DNA of 60,238 nucleotides from Prevotellaceae bacterium (GTDB taxonomy: Bacteria; Bacteroidota; Bacteroidia; Bacteroidales; Paludibacteraceae): positions 1 through 60,238 of the forward strand of contig JAISVA010000004.1 in assembly GCA_031271815.1 (NCBI GenBank), in the 5' to 3' direction. The notes below the pieces were generated by a model, which ran no database searches, was not told the DNA's origin, and was given only the letters and a program-made list of their open reading frames with translations. Positions 41,289 through 51,168 of the stretch are shown piece by piece (positions within the stretch are counted from its first letter, which is position 1; every line of letters begins with the position of its first letter). The position numbers and the translations under genes are program-made.

Positions 41289-41570
41289 CGGCTTCTGCTT
41301 ATTTTATTTGCAACTTTGCCTGATTCGCGTCAATGAATTTTAAAATATTATAAGGAAGTTGTCTGAAAAGTTTTCCTGTTTTACCTGTACAGATTATGAA
41401 TTGTAAATTTCCTTCATTAGTTTGAAATCGTTGCATTCGGCAGGAAAAACGCAAGCGCTCAATTATATTTTAACGCAAAGATTTCAAGTTGGTAAACTCA
41501 AGTTGAAGCATGAATTATTTGATAAAAAATGGCATGAAATTTCAAATTATAAATTCTTGAAACTTGAATG

Positions 41571-41668
41571 AGTCTATCCAAAAACTACTAATTATCAGCG
41601 ATATAAAAATCGGTATTCATCCGTATTTTCCACGTAATCGGCGTTCAAAAAGACTTTTGAGACTTCCC
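41571..41668. repeat. Degraded P1 repeat, copy 4
   Basis: AGTCTATCCAAAAACTA, then ATTATCAGCGATATAAAAATC and GGCGTTCAAAAAGACTTTTG correspond to the right-hand half of the P1 palindrome; the left arm has been lost. It fills part of the 380-bp gap between ribF and the repressor gene. The rest of that gap is AT-rich and shows nothing else. Confidence 0.6.
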
Positions 41669-41670
41669 AT

Positions 41671-42084
41671 TTATTTTTCCAGCTGGTGTATCAATTTGCT
41701 TATCTGTGCGTCTTTCTCGCGCAACTGTTCTTCTTTTTCCTGCAGGGCGCGATTCAATCTTTCAATTGTTTTTTTCAATGCGGCAATTTTATTTTCATAC
41801 TTAGCCTGCGGTTCTTCCAACAGTGAAACTCCTTCTGCTTCTTTGTATATTTTTTTCCCTTTCGGTTTGCTGATCAGCATTTCACCTTCGCCGATAAGCA
41901 GCCACGTGGGATTCAGGTCGGGATAGATTTTCAAGATTTTCTCCAGCTTTTTTACTCCAATGGATCTGGTTCCGCCCGACTTTATCGGCTTTACCAAAGA
42001 AGCATTAGACATTCCTACACTTTTTTCAAATGTAGATACTCTTATCTTCTTGTAATCCATGTATTCTTTTAACCGATGGAGCAT
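41671..42084 (-). CDS. XRE/phage-repressor-like regulator with coiled coil
   Basis: A 137-residue protein with an N-terminal HTH (MLHRLKEYMDYKKIRVSTFEK then SVGMSNASLVKPI, about 5-40). The segment KLEKILKIYPDLNPTWLLIGEGEML is typical of small Bacteroidota HTH repressors, and a C-terminal coiled coil follows (about 95-135, KIAALKKTIERLNRALQEKEEQ). It is divergent to the promoter at 42122-42151 and faces a 37-bp inverted repeat, its likely operator. Confidence 0.82.
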   Translation of the reverse strand: MLHRLKEYMDYKKIRVSTFEKSVGMSNASLVKPIKSGGTRSIGVKKLEKILKIYPDLNPTWLLIGEGEMLISKPKGKKIYKEAEGVSLLEEPQAKYENKIAALKKTIERLNRALQEKEEQLREKDAQISKLIHQLEK

Positions 42085-42102
42085 AAAATTATTTTTTTTA
42101 GT

Positions 42103-42151
42103 AAATTTTCTAATATTTTACTTGCAAATTAGAAAATTTTCTTTACCTTTG
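42103..42151 (+). promoter_or_regulatory. Operator and divergent promoter beside the repressor
   Basis: The perfect 11-bp inverted repeat AAATTTTCTAA (42103-42113) / TTAGAAAATTT (42129-42139) overlaps the plus-strand promoter TTG (42122-42124)-N19-TACCTTTG (42144-42151). A repressor bound here would block the plus-strand promoter and its own gene's start region. Confidence 0.7.
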
Positions 42152-42546
42152 CATTGTCTCATACAAAATTAAAATAAAATTTTATATGCAGAAACCAAGT
42201 CACACAAAAAATCAAGCAAGAGAGTAGGATTTTAAAGAAATTTTCACTAATTACCCGTATAAAACAGTCCACGCCGGGACATAATCATCTTCTTTATATT
42301 AGAAAACACCATTTTTAAACACACACAGAAGGATTTGATTTCGTAATGGCGTGGACTAATTTTATTAAAACTCCTCGAATCATGCCATCGCGTCTCTTCA
42401 TCGTCGACGTATAATAGATCGTAACCTGTCATGAATGCCACCAGTCATTTTTCCGTTTCACTCTTATATAGTGAATGAAATTCAATGGGAATTAAATAAA
42501 GTTAAAGCCTTCAAATGTTAAAATTTAGTTCCTATATTTGTATATT
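42152..42546. other. Transcribed but apparently gene-free stretch before the sensor kinase
   Basis: Downstream of the promoter at 42122-42151 only very short frames occur (13 codons from 42186, 18 codons from 42344). There is a long-range inverted repeat (AGTCCACGCC at about 42268, GGCGTGGACT at about 42347). A second box TATATTTG at 42534-42541 abuts the sensor-kinase start. Confidence 0.45.
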
Positions 42547-44073
42547 ATGAAAAAAAGGACAATTTTTTTTCTGGGAGTGATTATGGCTATCTCGTTTTTT
42601 GGTTTAATCACATTACAAGCCAATTACATTAAACTGACTGCCGAAATGCGCGCCGACCAGTTTAACGAAACGGTCAAGCGAACGTTATACCAGGTAGTAC
42701 GTATCTTGGAAGAAGAGGAGACATTGCAATACCTGAATGTCAATCTGTCCATTCCATCGAGTAAAACGAAGATAACCGTAAGCGGCACAATCGGACAGGG
42801 AAATTCTTCGCAGATAAAAAAATCCATTCAGGAAATTGCCGATACGGCTGCCTGTTCGGAATATTCGTGCACGAGAGTCAAGCCGCGTCTTTTTATCTCT
42901 ACGCGGCAGGGTTCAAATACGATTGAGGAATCGTCGCGCATTATGCAAAACAAGCTTCGCGAACGCTATTTACACGATCGAGCGCTTTTAGACGATATTT
43001 TAATTCGCTTATTGTCAGAATCTTATATCCGACCTATCGAAGACCGGATTAACTTTCAGCAATTGAATGAAATACTGGATCGCGAGCTGGATTTCAACGG
43101 CTTGAACATTCCTCACTATTTTAGTGTTATTAACAGGGACGGAGTGGAAATCTACCGGAGTAAAGGTTTCGAGACCGAGCAAAACGTAAAGGGGTATTAC
43201 ACCCAGCTCCTTTTTCCGAACGATCCGAATCCGCAAACCAATTACCTTCGGGTTTATTTCCCGACAAAAGGCGATTATATACTGAGTTCAACACGCTTAA
43301 CGTTACCATCTATGATTTTTACTGCGTTGCTGTTGTTTACGTTTATATTGACTATTGTGATTATCTCGCGGCAAAAGCGTTTGTCTGAAATGAGAACCGA
43401 TTTTATGAACAACATGACGCACGAGTTGAAAACCCCAGTCTCCTCCATTTCGTTAGCTTCTCAGATGTTGAACGACTCGTCGATTACCAAGTCGCCCGGA
43501 ATGATACAGCAACTTTCGGGCGTCATAAAAGACGAAACCAAACGCCTTTCGCAACTGATCGACAAAGTATTGCAAATGTCCATTTTTGAAAAGGAGAGCG
43601 CCGCCTTGAAGCTGAAAGAGATGGACATCAACGAATTGATCCTGAACATTGCCGGAAATTTTGCGATCAAGGTAGAAAACAAGGGCGGATCAATCGAAAC
43701 GGACCTGGAAGCGGATGATCCTTATGCTTTGATTGATGAAGTTCATTTCACCAACATTATTTACAATCTGATGGACAATGCACTGAAATACAGTAAAGAA
43801 GCATTGCTTTTGCGGTTAAGAACGTGGAATGAAAAAGATAAGCTGATGATTTCGATTGAAGACAATGGAATTGGCATCAAGAAGGGACATTTGAAACGGA
43901 TTTTTGATAAATTCTACCGCATTCCGACCGGAAGTGTCCACAATGTCAAAGGATTCGGGCTCGGGCTGGCTTACGTAAAAAAAGTAGTTATCGACCACAA
44001 AGGCTCGATACGCGTTGAGAGTGAACCGAACATAGGAACAAAATTTATAATATCAATACCTCTAAAAAAATAA
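42547..44073 (+). CDS. rprX: Sensor histidine kinase, RprX-like
   Basis: The start at ATG 42547 (MKKRTIFFLGVIMAISF) gives 508 residues. Topology: one N-terminal helix, a periplasmic domain (about 30-255), a second helix (MIFTALLLFTFILTIVIIS), then HisKA with FMNNMTHELKTPVSSI (phosphorylated H) and HATPase_c with N-box NLMDNALKYSK, DNGIGI and GFGLGLAYVKK. It closely resembles RprX of Bacteroides fragilis in size and partner. It sits 4 bp upstream of the response-regulator gene. A TATATTTG box ends only 5 bp before the ATG, so the transcript may be almost leaderless. Confidence 0.85.
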   Translation: MKKRTIFFLGVIMAISFFGLITLQANYIKLTAEMRADQFNETVKRTLYQVVRILEEEETLQYLNVNLSIPSSKTKITVSGTIGQGNSSQIKKSIQEIADTAACSEYSCTRVKPRLFISTRQGSNTIEESSRIMQNKLRERYLHDRALLDDILIRLLSESYIRPIEDRINFQQLNEILDRELDFNGLNIPHYFSVINRDGVEIYRSKGFETEQNVKGYYTQLLFPNDPNPQTNYLRVYFPTKGDYILSSTRLTLPSMIFTALLLFTFILTIVIISRQKRLSEMRTDFMNNMTHELKTPVSSISLASQMLNDSSITKSPGMIQQLSGVIKDETKRLSQLIDKVLQMSIFEKESAALKLKEMDINELILNIAGNFAIKVENKGGSIETDLEADDPYALIDEVHFTNIIYNLMDNALKYSKEALLLRLRTWNEKDKLMISIEDNGIGIKKGHLKRIFDKFYRIPTGSVHNVKGFGLGLAYVKKVVIDHKGSIRVESEPNIGTKFIISIPLKK

Positions 44074-44077
44074 AGTT

Positions 44078-44779
44078 ATGGACGAAAAAACAAAAATCTT
44101 ACTTTGTGAAGATGACGAAAATCTCGGTATGCTGCTGAGAGAATATCTTCAGGCAAAAGGATACGCTGCCGATTTAATGCCGGACGGGGATAGCGGATAC
44201 AAGGCTTTTCTGAAAAATCAATACGATATTTGCGTATTGGATGTAATGATGCCTAAGAAAGACGGTTTTACATTGGCTCAGGAAATCAGACAGATGAATT
44301 CAGAAATTCCAATCCTGTTTTTAACGGCAAAAACGTTGAAAGAAGATATTCTGGAAGGATTCAAAATCGGCGCCGACGATTATATGACCAAGCCGTTCAG
44401 TATGGAAGAATTGCTGCTTCGTATTGAAGCGATTCTTCGTAGGGTAAAGGGAAAGAAAAGCAAAGAAGGCGTAATTTACAAAATGGGCAAGTTTACGTTC
44501 GATACACAAAAACAGTTGTTGATTATGGGCGATGAGGTAACCAAACTGACCACCAAAGAGTCGGAATTGCTTGCCCTGCTGTGTGCACACAGCAACGATA
44601 TTCTTGAACGTAACCACGCTTTAAAAACCATCTGGATAGACGATAATTATTTCAATGCAAGAAGTATGGACGTTTACATCACCAAACTCCGCAAGCACCT
44701 GAAAGCGGATCCTTCCATCGAGATTATCAACATTCACGGAAAAGGATACAAGATCATCATTCCGGAAAACAAGGAATAA
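44078..44779 (+). CDS. rprY: OmpR-family response regulator, RprY-like
   Basis: The 233-residue regulator has a receiver domain: KILLCEDDENLGMLLREYL (acidic pocket DD), phospho-acceptor D in DICVLDVMMPKKDGF, T and K switch residues in ILFLTAKTLKED and YMTKPFSMEEL. It continues into a winged-helix Trans_reg_C domain ending SMDVYITKLRKHLKADPSIE then IINIHGKGYKI. The N-terminus MDEKTKILLCEDDENLGML is what I recall from RprY proteins, which influence oxidative-stress and membrane-protein genes in Bacteroidales. Confidence 0.9.
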   Translation: MDEKTKILLCEDDENLGMLLREYLQAKGYAADLMPDGDSGYKAFLKNQYDICVLDVMMPKKDGFTLAQEIRQMNSEIPILFLTAKTLKEDILEGFKIGADDYMTKPFSMEELLLRIEAILRRVKGKKSKEGVIYKMGKFTFDTQKQLLIMGDEVTKLTTKESELLALLCAHSNDILERNHALKTIWIDDNYFNARSMDVYITKLRKHLKADPSIEIINIHGKGYKIIIPENKE

Positions 44780-44866
44780 ATAAGCGGGAAGGCGAGAAAA
44801 GCACAAAAGCACGAAGGAAATTAGAAACCTTCGTGCTTTTGTGCTTTTCTCGCCTTCCCGCTTATT
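44779..44866. terminator. Perfect 88-bp palindrome, bidirectional terminator
   Basis: Two 39-bp arms (AATAAGCGGGAAGGCGAG..., ending GCACGAAGG, and the exact complement) enclose a 10-nt loop. They separate the convergent rprY-like and GH5 genes, and the stop codon of each gene touches an arm. It can terminate both transcripts, and its length and exactness suggest a repeat-derived element. Confidence 0.85.
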
Positions 44867-47162
44867 CTACAATAACCTTATATCCCTCCTGGCTTTGTTC
44901 TGTGGTAAGTTGCAGTAAATAAACGCCTTTACTCAATCCTTCGGTCGGAATGGCAAGTTCATTCACTATTCCGTCGACTGATTGCGTATAGACGGCAACT
45001 CCTCTTAAATCGTTTAGACGAACGCGGTTGATACCCGACGATGAAGAAACATGTAAAAGATCGCCTCTGCGTACCGGATTTGGATATATATCCGACAAAT
45101 TACCTGTGTTTAAGCTAACCGACTGAGTAACGTTGTTTTTAAACTCAAACCAGTTGATATTGAAGCCGCCGGCCGAAATATTGAATTTTAATTCATGTTT
45201 TCCTGCCTGCAACTCAAAAGGAATGGTTGATATGGTTTGGTAAGTCTCCCAGTCATTTGTTTTGATACGGGGGATGGTTTGCTGCTTAATCAGTTCCGTA
45301 TCATTTACAAATATTTTCATTTGTCCGTTAGCGCGGCTTCCATTTGATACGCGGAAATCAATCCGGTAGTTACCGGCTACCGGAACATCTATCGTGTACG
45401 TCAGCCGGCTACCTGCATTTATGTATCCTACGTTCAATCCGCCTCCTTCGTCTGTTGTCTCTCCTACCTGAACGTCAAGAAAATCGCAGTAATCTTCCGC
45501 CTCAATCCTTCCGTCGCTGATTACTTTCGCCGGACAAGGATCTACAACTTCAACCTCAACCGAACGGATAGAACCATCCAATGCGAATGTAACAGTATAA
45601 GTATCAATGGCTTCACTTGCCGTAAAAAGTCCGTTCGGGTCAATCGTGGCTCCCGGCTTATCACCGGTTATTCCCCACACCGGATTTATTGGATACGGGT
45701 TGCCGTTCTGGTCAAATCCCTGCGCGGAGAAACGGATGGATGTGCCGATGTACATAGTCGTATCTGCCGGATAAAGAGTAACTGTGGTTAAAACAGGCGC
45801 TTCTTCCGTTTTCGGCATAATTTTTATCCAATTGATATTAAAGCCGCCGGCCAGCGCCAATAAACGAAGATCATACGTTCCGGCTAACAGCATAACATCT
45901 TGCGAAACGGTTGTCCAGTCCTGCCAATCTTCGGTTTTCGGTAAATCAAGCGGTTCAGGCAATACACTGTCTGATAAGTTAAGCTGTATTTTGCCACCTC
46001 CGTCCGGAGACGCTATCCGGTAGGAAACAGTATAAATGCCGGTTTTCTCAACTGTTACCTGGTAAGACATCCAGTCGCCGTCATTAATTTCGCCCAGGTG
46101 GCGCCCGCCTTCACTGCATGCCTGTTTTTGCACGCCCGCCAGAGTGCAATAATTTTCAGCTTCAATCGTATTCGGCAGTGAAACGGATTCGCACGGTTTA
46201 TCCCAATTCAGCATCAGGTTACGGACATATCTTCCCGAAGGGGTATAATCCTCATCCGTCCATCCTCCTGTAGTAGAAGCTCCCTCAACAAGGGATGATG
46301 CCGTTTCCTTCTTATCATTAATCGCCCAGTTGCAAACGCTGATAAAATTTTCTTTACAGAAATTCATCCATTCATCGCTTGATCCTTCGTTATGACCGGT
46401 GTTTCCGGAAGAATTACAAGTACCCCATTCGGTAATAAAAATAGCGATACCATTGTTCATCGCTTCCGTAGCGGCACTACGCAACTCCTGTTTGTGAGTG
46501 TCGGCATAGAAATGAAGAGTATAGGCAACATTCACGTCATCAATCGGGTCGAGCGATGCTTCCACTACTCTTTGAGAATAATAAGGCGTACCCACGATAA
46601 TCAAATTGTCGGGATCAATTTCACGAATGGCAGCTATAACCTCCTCCGAATAAGGTTTAACTACATTGCTCCACGATACACTTATCGGTTCGTTGAAAAT
46701 TTCATAAATGACGTTGTCATACTCGCTATAAGCGGTTGCCATTTCTTTAAAGAATGTAATTGCCTGGCTTTTGTAATTATGTGCGTTATGCGCGTGAAAG
46801 TCAATGATAACATAGACTCCTTCCGCAATACAGGCATCGACTACGGTTTTAACTTTGGCCGTTTGACCGGCGGGGTCAGCGCTGTAATTGCCGGCTCCTT
46901 CAGCCCCCATTGCGATTCGCACGATGCTGGAATTCCAATCATCTTTCAGAAACTTCACCACACCGGCGTTATAAAATTTATCGCCTCCCCAGCCGTTGGT
47001 ACTCCAGAAGAGGCTGTTTCCGCAAAGCGAAATAAACCGGGCGTCCCTATCAACTACGTGGGCGTCTTTAACCTTTAATAAGCCATGTTTCTCAACAATG
47101 GTCTGAGCTGTTAACAGCGAGCATAAAACAGCTGCCATTAACGTAAAAATAATTTTGTTCAT
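44862..47162 (-). CDS. GH5 endoglucanase with carbohydrate-binding modules, T9SS cargo
   Basis: A 766-residue secreted enzyme. Layout: signal peptide (MNKIIFTLMAAVLCSLLTAQ); GH5 catalytic domain (about 25-320) with IDFHAHNAHNYKS, acid/base E in IYEIFNEPISVSW and nucleophile E in IFITEWGTCNS; a CBM6-like module (about 335-455, IEAENYC...GDWMSYQV...NINWIKI); an Ig-like domain (about 460-545); a second CBM6-like module (about 555-680, IEAEDYC...NINWFEF); and a C-terminal type A sorting domain (about 690-766, ISDIYPNPVRRGD-like to GVYLLQLTTEQSQEGYKVIV). It should be exported by the type IX system and cut beta-glucans such as cellulose. It is monocistronic, with a TATATTTG box at 47190-47197. Confidence 0.93.
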   Translation of the reverse strand: MNKIIFTLMAAVLCSLLTAQTIVEKHGLLKVKDAHVVDRDARFISLCGNSLFWSTNGWGGDKFYNAGVVKFLKDDWNSSIVRIAMGAEGAGNYSADPAGQTAKVKTVVDACIAEGVYVIIDFHAHNAHNYKSQAITFFKEMATAYSEYDNVIYEIFNEPISVSWSNVVKPYSEEVIAAIREIDPDNLIIVGTPYYSQRVVEASLDPIDDVNVAYTLHFYADTHKQELRSAATEAMNNGIAIFITEWGTCNSSGNTGHNEGSSDEWMNFCKENFISVCNWAINDKKETASSLVEGASTTGGWTDEDYTPSGRYVRNLMLNWDKPCESVSLPNTIEAENYCTLAGVQKQACSEGGRHLGEINDGDWMSYQVTVEKTGIYTVSYRIASPDGGGKIQLNLSDSVLPEPLDLPKTEDWQDWTTVSQDVMLLAGTYDLRLLALAGGFNINWIKIMPKTEEAPVLTTVTLYPADTTMYIGTSIRFSAQGFDQNGNPYPINPVWGITGDKPGATIDPNGLFTASEAIDTYTVTFALDGSIRSVEVEVVDPCPAKVISDGRIEAEDYCDFLDVQVGETTDEGGGLNVGYINAGSRLTYTIDVPVAGNYRIDFRVSNGSRANGQMKIFVNDTELIKQQTIPRIKTNDWETYQTISTIPFELQAGKHELKFNISAGGFNINWFEFKNNVTQSVSLNTGNLSDIYPNPVRRGDLLHVSSSSGINRVRLNDLRGVAVYTQSVDGIVNELAIPTEGLSKGVYLLQLTTEQSQEGYKVIVE

Positions 47163-47189
47163 GGGAAATTAATATTGTTTGTAATTTCG

Positions 47190-47197
47190 CAAATATA
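47190..47197 (-). promoter_or_regulatory. Promoter box of the GH5 gene
   Basis: The minus-strand box TATATTTG lies 28 bp before the ATG. Confidence 0.55.
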
Positions 47198-47329
47198 GTG
47201 ATTTTTTTTACAAAAAAATTATACTGTCGCCATATTCTACCAATCCGTAGATTCAATTAGTAAAAAAACTCTTATTATTCAATTGAAAATAAACAAAATA
47301 GATTATGTTCAGAGACTATGGTTAACTTC

Positions 47330-48775
47330 TTATCCAACCGACCCTTCGAGCGATACCTGCAATAATTTCTGCGCTTCCACGGCAAATTCCATCGGAAGTT
47401 TGTTTAACACTTCCTTGGCATACCCGTTTACAATCAAGCCGATAGCGTCCTCATTACCGATGCCTCGCTGGTTACAGTAAAATATCTGGTCTTCGCTGAT
47501 TTTTGAAGTTGTGGCTTCGTGCTCGACAATAGCCGTGTCGTTGCTTATTTCCATATACGGAAAAGTGTGCGCACCACATTTATCTCCAAGTAAAAGGCTG
47601 TCGCACTGGGAAAAATTCCGCGCCTTTTCCGCTTTCGGAGAAATTCTGACTAACCCTCTATAGCTGTTTTGACTGTATCCTGCCGATATTCCTTTGGAGA
47701 TGATATGGCTGCGGGTATTTTTTCCGATATGAATCATTTTCGTTCCCGTGTCGGCTTGCTGGTAATTGTTGGTTACGGCAACGGAGTAAAATTCGCCTGC
47801 CGAATGGTCGCCCAACAGAATGCAACTCGGATATTTCCACGTAATTGCCGATCCGGTTTCCACCTGCGTCCACGATACTTTGGAGTTATCGCCTTTGCAA
47901 AGCGCCCTTTTGGTTACAAAATTATAGATGCCCCCGCGCCCTTCTTTGTCACCCGGGTACCAGTTTTGCACAGTCGAGTATTTTATTTCGGCGCGGTCGT
48001 GGGTGATCAGTTCCACAATGGCGGCGTGCAGCTGGTTTTCGTCGCGCATCGGAGCCGTGCAGCCTTCGAGGTAGGAGACATAACTGTCGTCGTCGGCAAT
48101 AATCAATGTTCGCTCAAACTGCCCTGTATTTGCCGAATTAATTCGGAAATAGGTTGACAATTCCATCGGGCAACGCACTCCTTTCGGGATATAAACAAAC
48201 GAACCGTCGCTAAACACCGCCGAATTGAGTGCTGCAAAATAGTTATCGGTATGGGGAACAACGGTTCCCAGGTATTTTCGGACAAGATCGGGATAATCTT
48301 TCACTGCCTCGCTGAATGAGCAAAAAATAATGCCGAGTTCAGCCAGTTTCTCCTGCGAAGTCGTTTTCACTGAAACGCTATCCATAACCGCATCCACGGC
48401 AATGCCCGAAAGCTGTTTTCGCTCTTCGAGCGGAATGCCGAGTTTGTCGAACGTTTTCAATACTTCCGGATCCACTTCATCAAGACTTTTAGGGTTCGGC
48501 CTGGTTTTTGGAGCTGCGTAGTAATAAATATCCTGATAGTCTATTTCGGGAATACGGAGATGCGCCCACGAAGGCATTTCCAGCGTCAGCCAGTAGCGAT
48601 AGGCTTTCAGACGGTATTCGAGCAGCCATTCGGGCTCCTCCTTTTTGGCTGAAATCAGGCGCACGGTATTTTCGTTCAATCCCTTGGGAATGACCTCTGT
48701 CTCGATGTCGGTGAAAAATCCGTATTTGTATTCACCCCCGTTAAACTCGCTTATTATGTTATTGTCGTCCGACAT
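47330..48775 (-). CDS. sufB: Fe-S cluster assembly scaffold SufB
   Basis: The 481-residue product is a full-length Suf[59 protein letters not shown] (with the conserved Cys), [20 protein letters not shown], and [20 protein letters not shown] with [17 protein letters not shown]. It forms the SufBC2D scaffold on which Fe-S clusters are built. sufC, sufD and sufS are not next to it on this side within the window: the flanking genes are the GH5 gene and the Rpn-like gene. Confidence 0.95.
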   Translation of the reverse strand: MSDDNNIISEFNGGEYKYGFFTDIETEVIPKGLNENTVRLISAKKEEPEWLLEYRLKAYRYWLTLEMPSWAHLRIPEIDYQDIYYYAAPKTRPNPKSLDEVDPEVLKTFDKLGIPLEERKQLSGIAVDAVMDSVSVKTTSQEKLAELGIIFCSFSEAVKDYPDLVRKYLGTVVPHTDNYFAALNSAVFSDGSFVYIPKGVRCPMELSTYFRINSANTGQFERTLIIADDDSYVSYLEGCTAPMRDENQLHAAIVELITHDRAEIKYSTVQNWYPGDKEGRGGIYNFVTKRALCKGDNSKVSWTQVETGSAITWKYPSCILLGDHSAGEFYSVAVTNNYQQADTGTKMIHIGKNTRSHIISKGISAGYSQNSYRGLVRISPKAEKARNFSQCDSLLLGDKCGAHTFPYMEISNDTAIVEHEATTSKISEDQIFYCNQRGIGNEDAIGLIVNGYAKEVLNKLPMEFAVEAQKLLQVSLEGSVG

Positions 48776-48895
48776 AATGATGTATCTTAAATTAAAGTTA
48801 CAAACTTACACAAAAACTATGAGAATTGAATTAAAAGCAAACTTGTTGTTTGAAAAATTTTCTTACCTTCGCCGGCAAATTAAAACAAAACAAAA

Positions 48896-49825
48896 ATGCA
48901 AAAAAATGACTACTTGTGGAAAGGCATTTTAGAGGATATTTTCGACGATTTCCTTCGTTTTATGCACCCCGAAGCCGGTGAGATTTTCAATTTCGGGCGC
49001 AAAATCCAATTTCTCGATAAAGAGTTAGAACAGCTTTTTCCGCCCGGAGAGGATGAATTTTCAGTTAAAATTGTTGATAAGTTAGCCAAAGTTTATACCC
49101 GCGAGGGAAAGGAAAAGTGGATTCTCATTCACTGCGAAGTGCAAGGCAAGTACAAGCCTGATTTTCCACACCGTATGTTTACCTATTTTTCGCGTATTTT
49201 CAACAAGTACGGCAAACGCATTTCTGCCTACGCGATTTTGACGGAAGAAAGTACCAGAACACGGACAAATAAATACATCACCGAATTTCTCGGAACCAGA
49301 CTGGAATATCATTATAACGTTTATAAAATTTCGCAGCAAAGCGAGGAAGAACTGTCGCAAAGCGAGAATCCTTTTGCAATGGTTGTGCTTACGGCGCGTT
49401 CTATATTAAAAAAGAAACAATTGGACGACGACGCCTTGATGGAAATAAAACTGAAACTGGCACGAAGACTTTTTGAAAAATCGTTTGAAAAAGAACGGGT
49501 ACGTAAAATAATGACTTTTTTGAATAGCTATATTCATTTTGAAAACAAAGAAAATAATATTATTTTTGAACATCATTTAGACCGGATAAAAGGGAGGATA
49601 ACAACAATGGGAATAGAAGAATTAGTATTAAGAGCAAGGGAACATGAAGGAATAAAAATAGGAGAAGAACGTGGTTTGAAACGTGGAATGGAACATGGGA
49701 TGGAGCGTAAAAGCCGCGAAGTAATTCTCAATATGGTCCAAAAAAAATTTGCCGACGAAACCATTGCCGACCTGCTCGGCGTTTCTTTGGAATATGTGCA
49801 AAAGATAAAAGAGGGTTGTGTATAA
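48896..49825 (+). CDS. Rpn/PD-(D/E)XK nuclease family transposase-like protein
   Basis: A 309-residue protein with a PD-(D/E)XK-type core: DFLRFMHPEAGEIFNFGRKI, KIVDKLAKVY, then WILIHCEVQGKYKPDF (ExQ, the 'HCEVQG' motif), and HRMFTYFSRIFNKYGKRI. These are features of the Rpn / PDDEXK_2 family of recombination-promoting nucleases, common and often multi-copy in Bacteroidota. The C-terminal tail (REHEGIKIGEERGLKRGMEHG...ADLLGVSLEYVQKI) is also typical. It reads as one intact gene. It is probably a selfish or horizontally mobile gene. It lacks its own inverted repeats here. Confidence 0.85.
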   Translation: MQKNDYLWKGILEDIFDDFLRFMHPEAGEIFNFGRKIQFLDKELEQLFPPGEDEFSVKIVDKLAKVYTREGKEKWILIHCEVQGKYKPDFPHRMFTYFSRIFNKYGKRISAYAILTEESTRTRTNKYITEFLGTRLEYHYNVYKISQQSEEELSQSENPFAMVVLTARSILKKKQLDDDALMEIKLKLARRLFEKSFEKERVRKIMTFLNSYIHFENKENNIIFEHHLDRIKGRITTMGIEELVLRAREHEGIKIGEERGLKRGMEHGMERKSREVILNMVQKKFADETIADLLGVSLEYVQKIKEGCV

Positions 49826-49863
49826 TTGATATTGACAATTCATTAAAAAAACTTTTATTTTTC

Positions 49864-49871
49864 TATATTTG
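49864..49871 (+). promoter_or_regulatory. Promoter box of purD
   Basis: TATATTTG ends 26 bp before the purD start codon. Confidence 0.55.
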
Positions 49872-49897
49872 CAAAAATATCCAATTCTTAAATTCAA

Positions 49898-51166
49898 ATG
49901 AACATTTTATTATTAGGCTCCGGAGGAAGAGAACACGCATTGGCGTGGAAAATCGTGCAAAGTAAAAAAGTAACTAAATTATTTATTGCACCGGGAAACG
50001 GCGGTACCGCTTCGGTGGGCGAAAATATTCCAATTAAAGCAGATGATTTTGAAGCGATAAAAAAATTCGTAATTGCCAACTGTGTCGATATGGTGGTAGT
50101 TGGACCGGAAGATCCTTTAGTAAAGGGCATCTACGATTTTTTCAAGAAAGACAAAGAACTGAGCGCCATACCCGTAATCGGTCCGTCCACAGCAGGCGCG
50201 CAGCTGGAAGGAAGCAAGGATTTTGCCAAAGCCTTTATGGTACGAAATAATATCCCAACAGCACGATACAAAAGCTTCACGAAGGAAACGCTCGCACAGG
50301 GATACGGTTTTCTGGAAGAGTTGGAAGCTCCTTACGTTTTGAAAGCCGACGGATTGGCTGCCGGAAAAGGCGTATTGATTATCAATGACTTGAAGGAAGC
50401 AAAAGCCGAATTAAAAAATATGCTGGAAGGAAAATTCGGAAATGCAAGCGCGACAGTGGTCATCGAAGAGTTTCTTTCCGGAATCGAATGTTCCGTGTTT
50501 GTACTTACGGACGGGAAATCATACAAAATCCTCCCGGTAGCAAAGGATTATAAACGCATCGGCGAGGGCGATACCGGACTGAATACCGGCGGTATGGGAG
50601 CCGTTTCGCCTGTTCCTTTTGCCGATGAAGAATTTATGAAAAAAGTGGAAGAGCGTATCGTAATCCCAACAATCGAAGGATTGCAGAAGGAAAACATCTG
50701 CTACAAAGGATTTATCTTTCTCGGATTGATAAAGGTAAAAAATCAACCGGTTGTGATAGAATATAACGTGCGGATGGGCGACCCGGAGACAGAGGTAGTT
50801 ATGCTGCGCCTGCAATCCGACCTTGTCGAACTGCTAGAAGGAACGGCAAACGGTACGTTATCCGGAAAAACGATCGAAATCGACAATCGTTCGGCTGTGA
50901 CCGTGATGCTTGTCTCGGGCGGCTATCCCGAAACGTATGAAAACGGCAAGGAAATCACCGGATTGGAAAATGTAAAAGACAGCATTGTTTTTCACGCCGG
51001 AACGAAAATAGAAGCTGGCAAATTGCTTACTAACGGCGGTCGCGTAATGGCAGTCAGCTCTTACGGAAAAACAAAAGACGAGGCTCTCGCCCGCTCTTTT
51101 GAAAATGCCAAGCGGATTAATTTTGATAAAAAATATTTCCGGTCGGATATCGGGTTTGATTTATAA
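49898..51166 (+). CDS. purD: Phosphoribosylamine-glycine ligase
   Basis: The 422-residue ATP-grasp enzyme of purine synthesis makes glycinamide ribonucleotide. Motifs: [80 protein letters not shown] and [15 protein letters not shown]. Length and domain order (N, ATP-grasp, C) are standard. It is followed 2 bp later by a membrane-protein gene, suggesting cotranscription. Confidence 0.96.
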   Translation: MNILLLGSGGREHALAWKIVQSKKVTKLFIAPGNGGTASVGENIPIKADDFEAIKKFVIANCVDMVVVGPEDPLVKGIYDFFKKDKELSAIPVIGPSTAGAQLEGSKDFAKAFMVRNNIPTARYKSFTKETLAQGYGFLEELEAPYVLKADGLAAGKGVLIINDLKEAKAELKNMLEGKFGNASATVVIEEFLSGIECSVFVLTDGKSYKILPVAKDYKRIGEGDTGLNTGGMGAVSPVPFADEEFMKKVEERIVIPTIEGLQKENICYKGFIFLGLIKVKNQPVVIEYNVRMGDPETEVVMLRLQSDLVELLEGTANGTLSGKTIEIDNRSAVTVMLVSGGYPETYENGKEITGLENVKDSIVFHAGTKIEAGKLLTNGGRVMAVSSYGKTKDEALARSFENAKRINFDKKYFRSDIGFDL

Positions 51167-51168
51167 AA

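Noticed and set aside
42247-42441. A 64-codon minus-strand frame between repressor and sensor kinase
   Set aside because: No recognisable domain, poor start context, and it lies within an inverted repeat (AGTCCACGCC/GGCGTGGACT).
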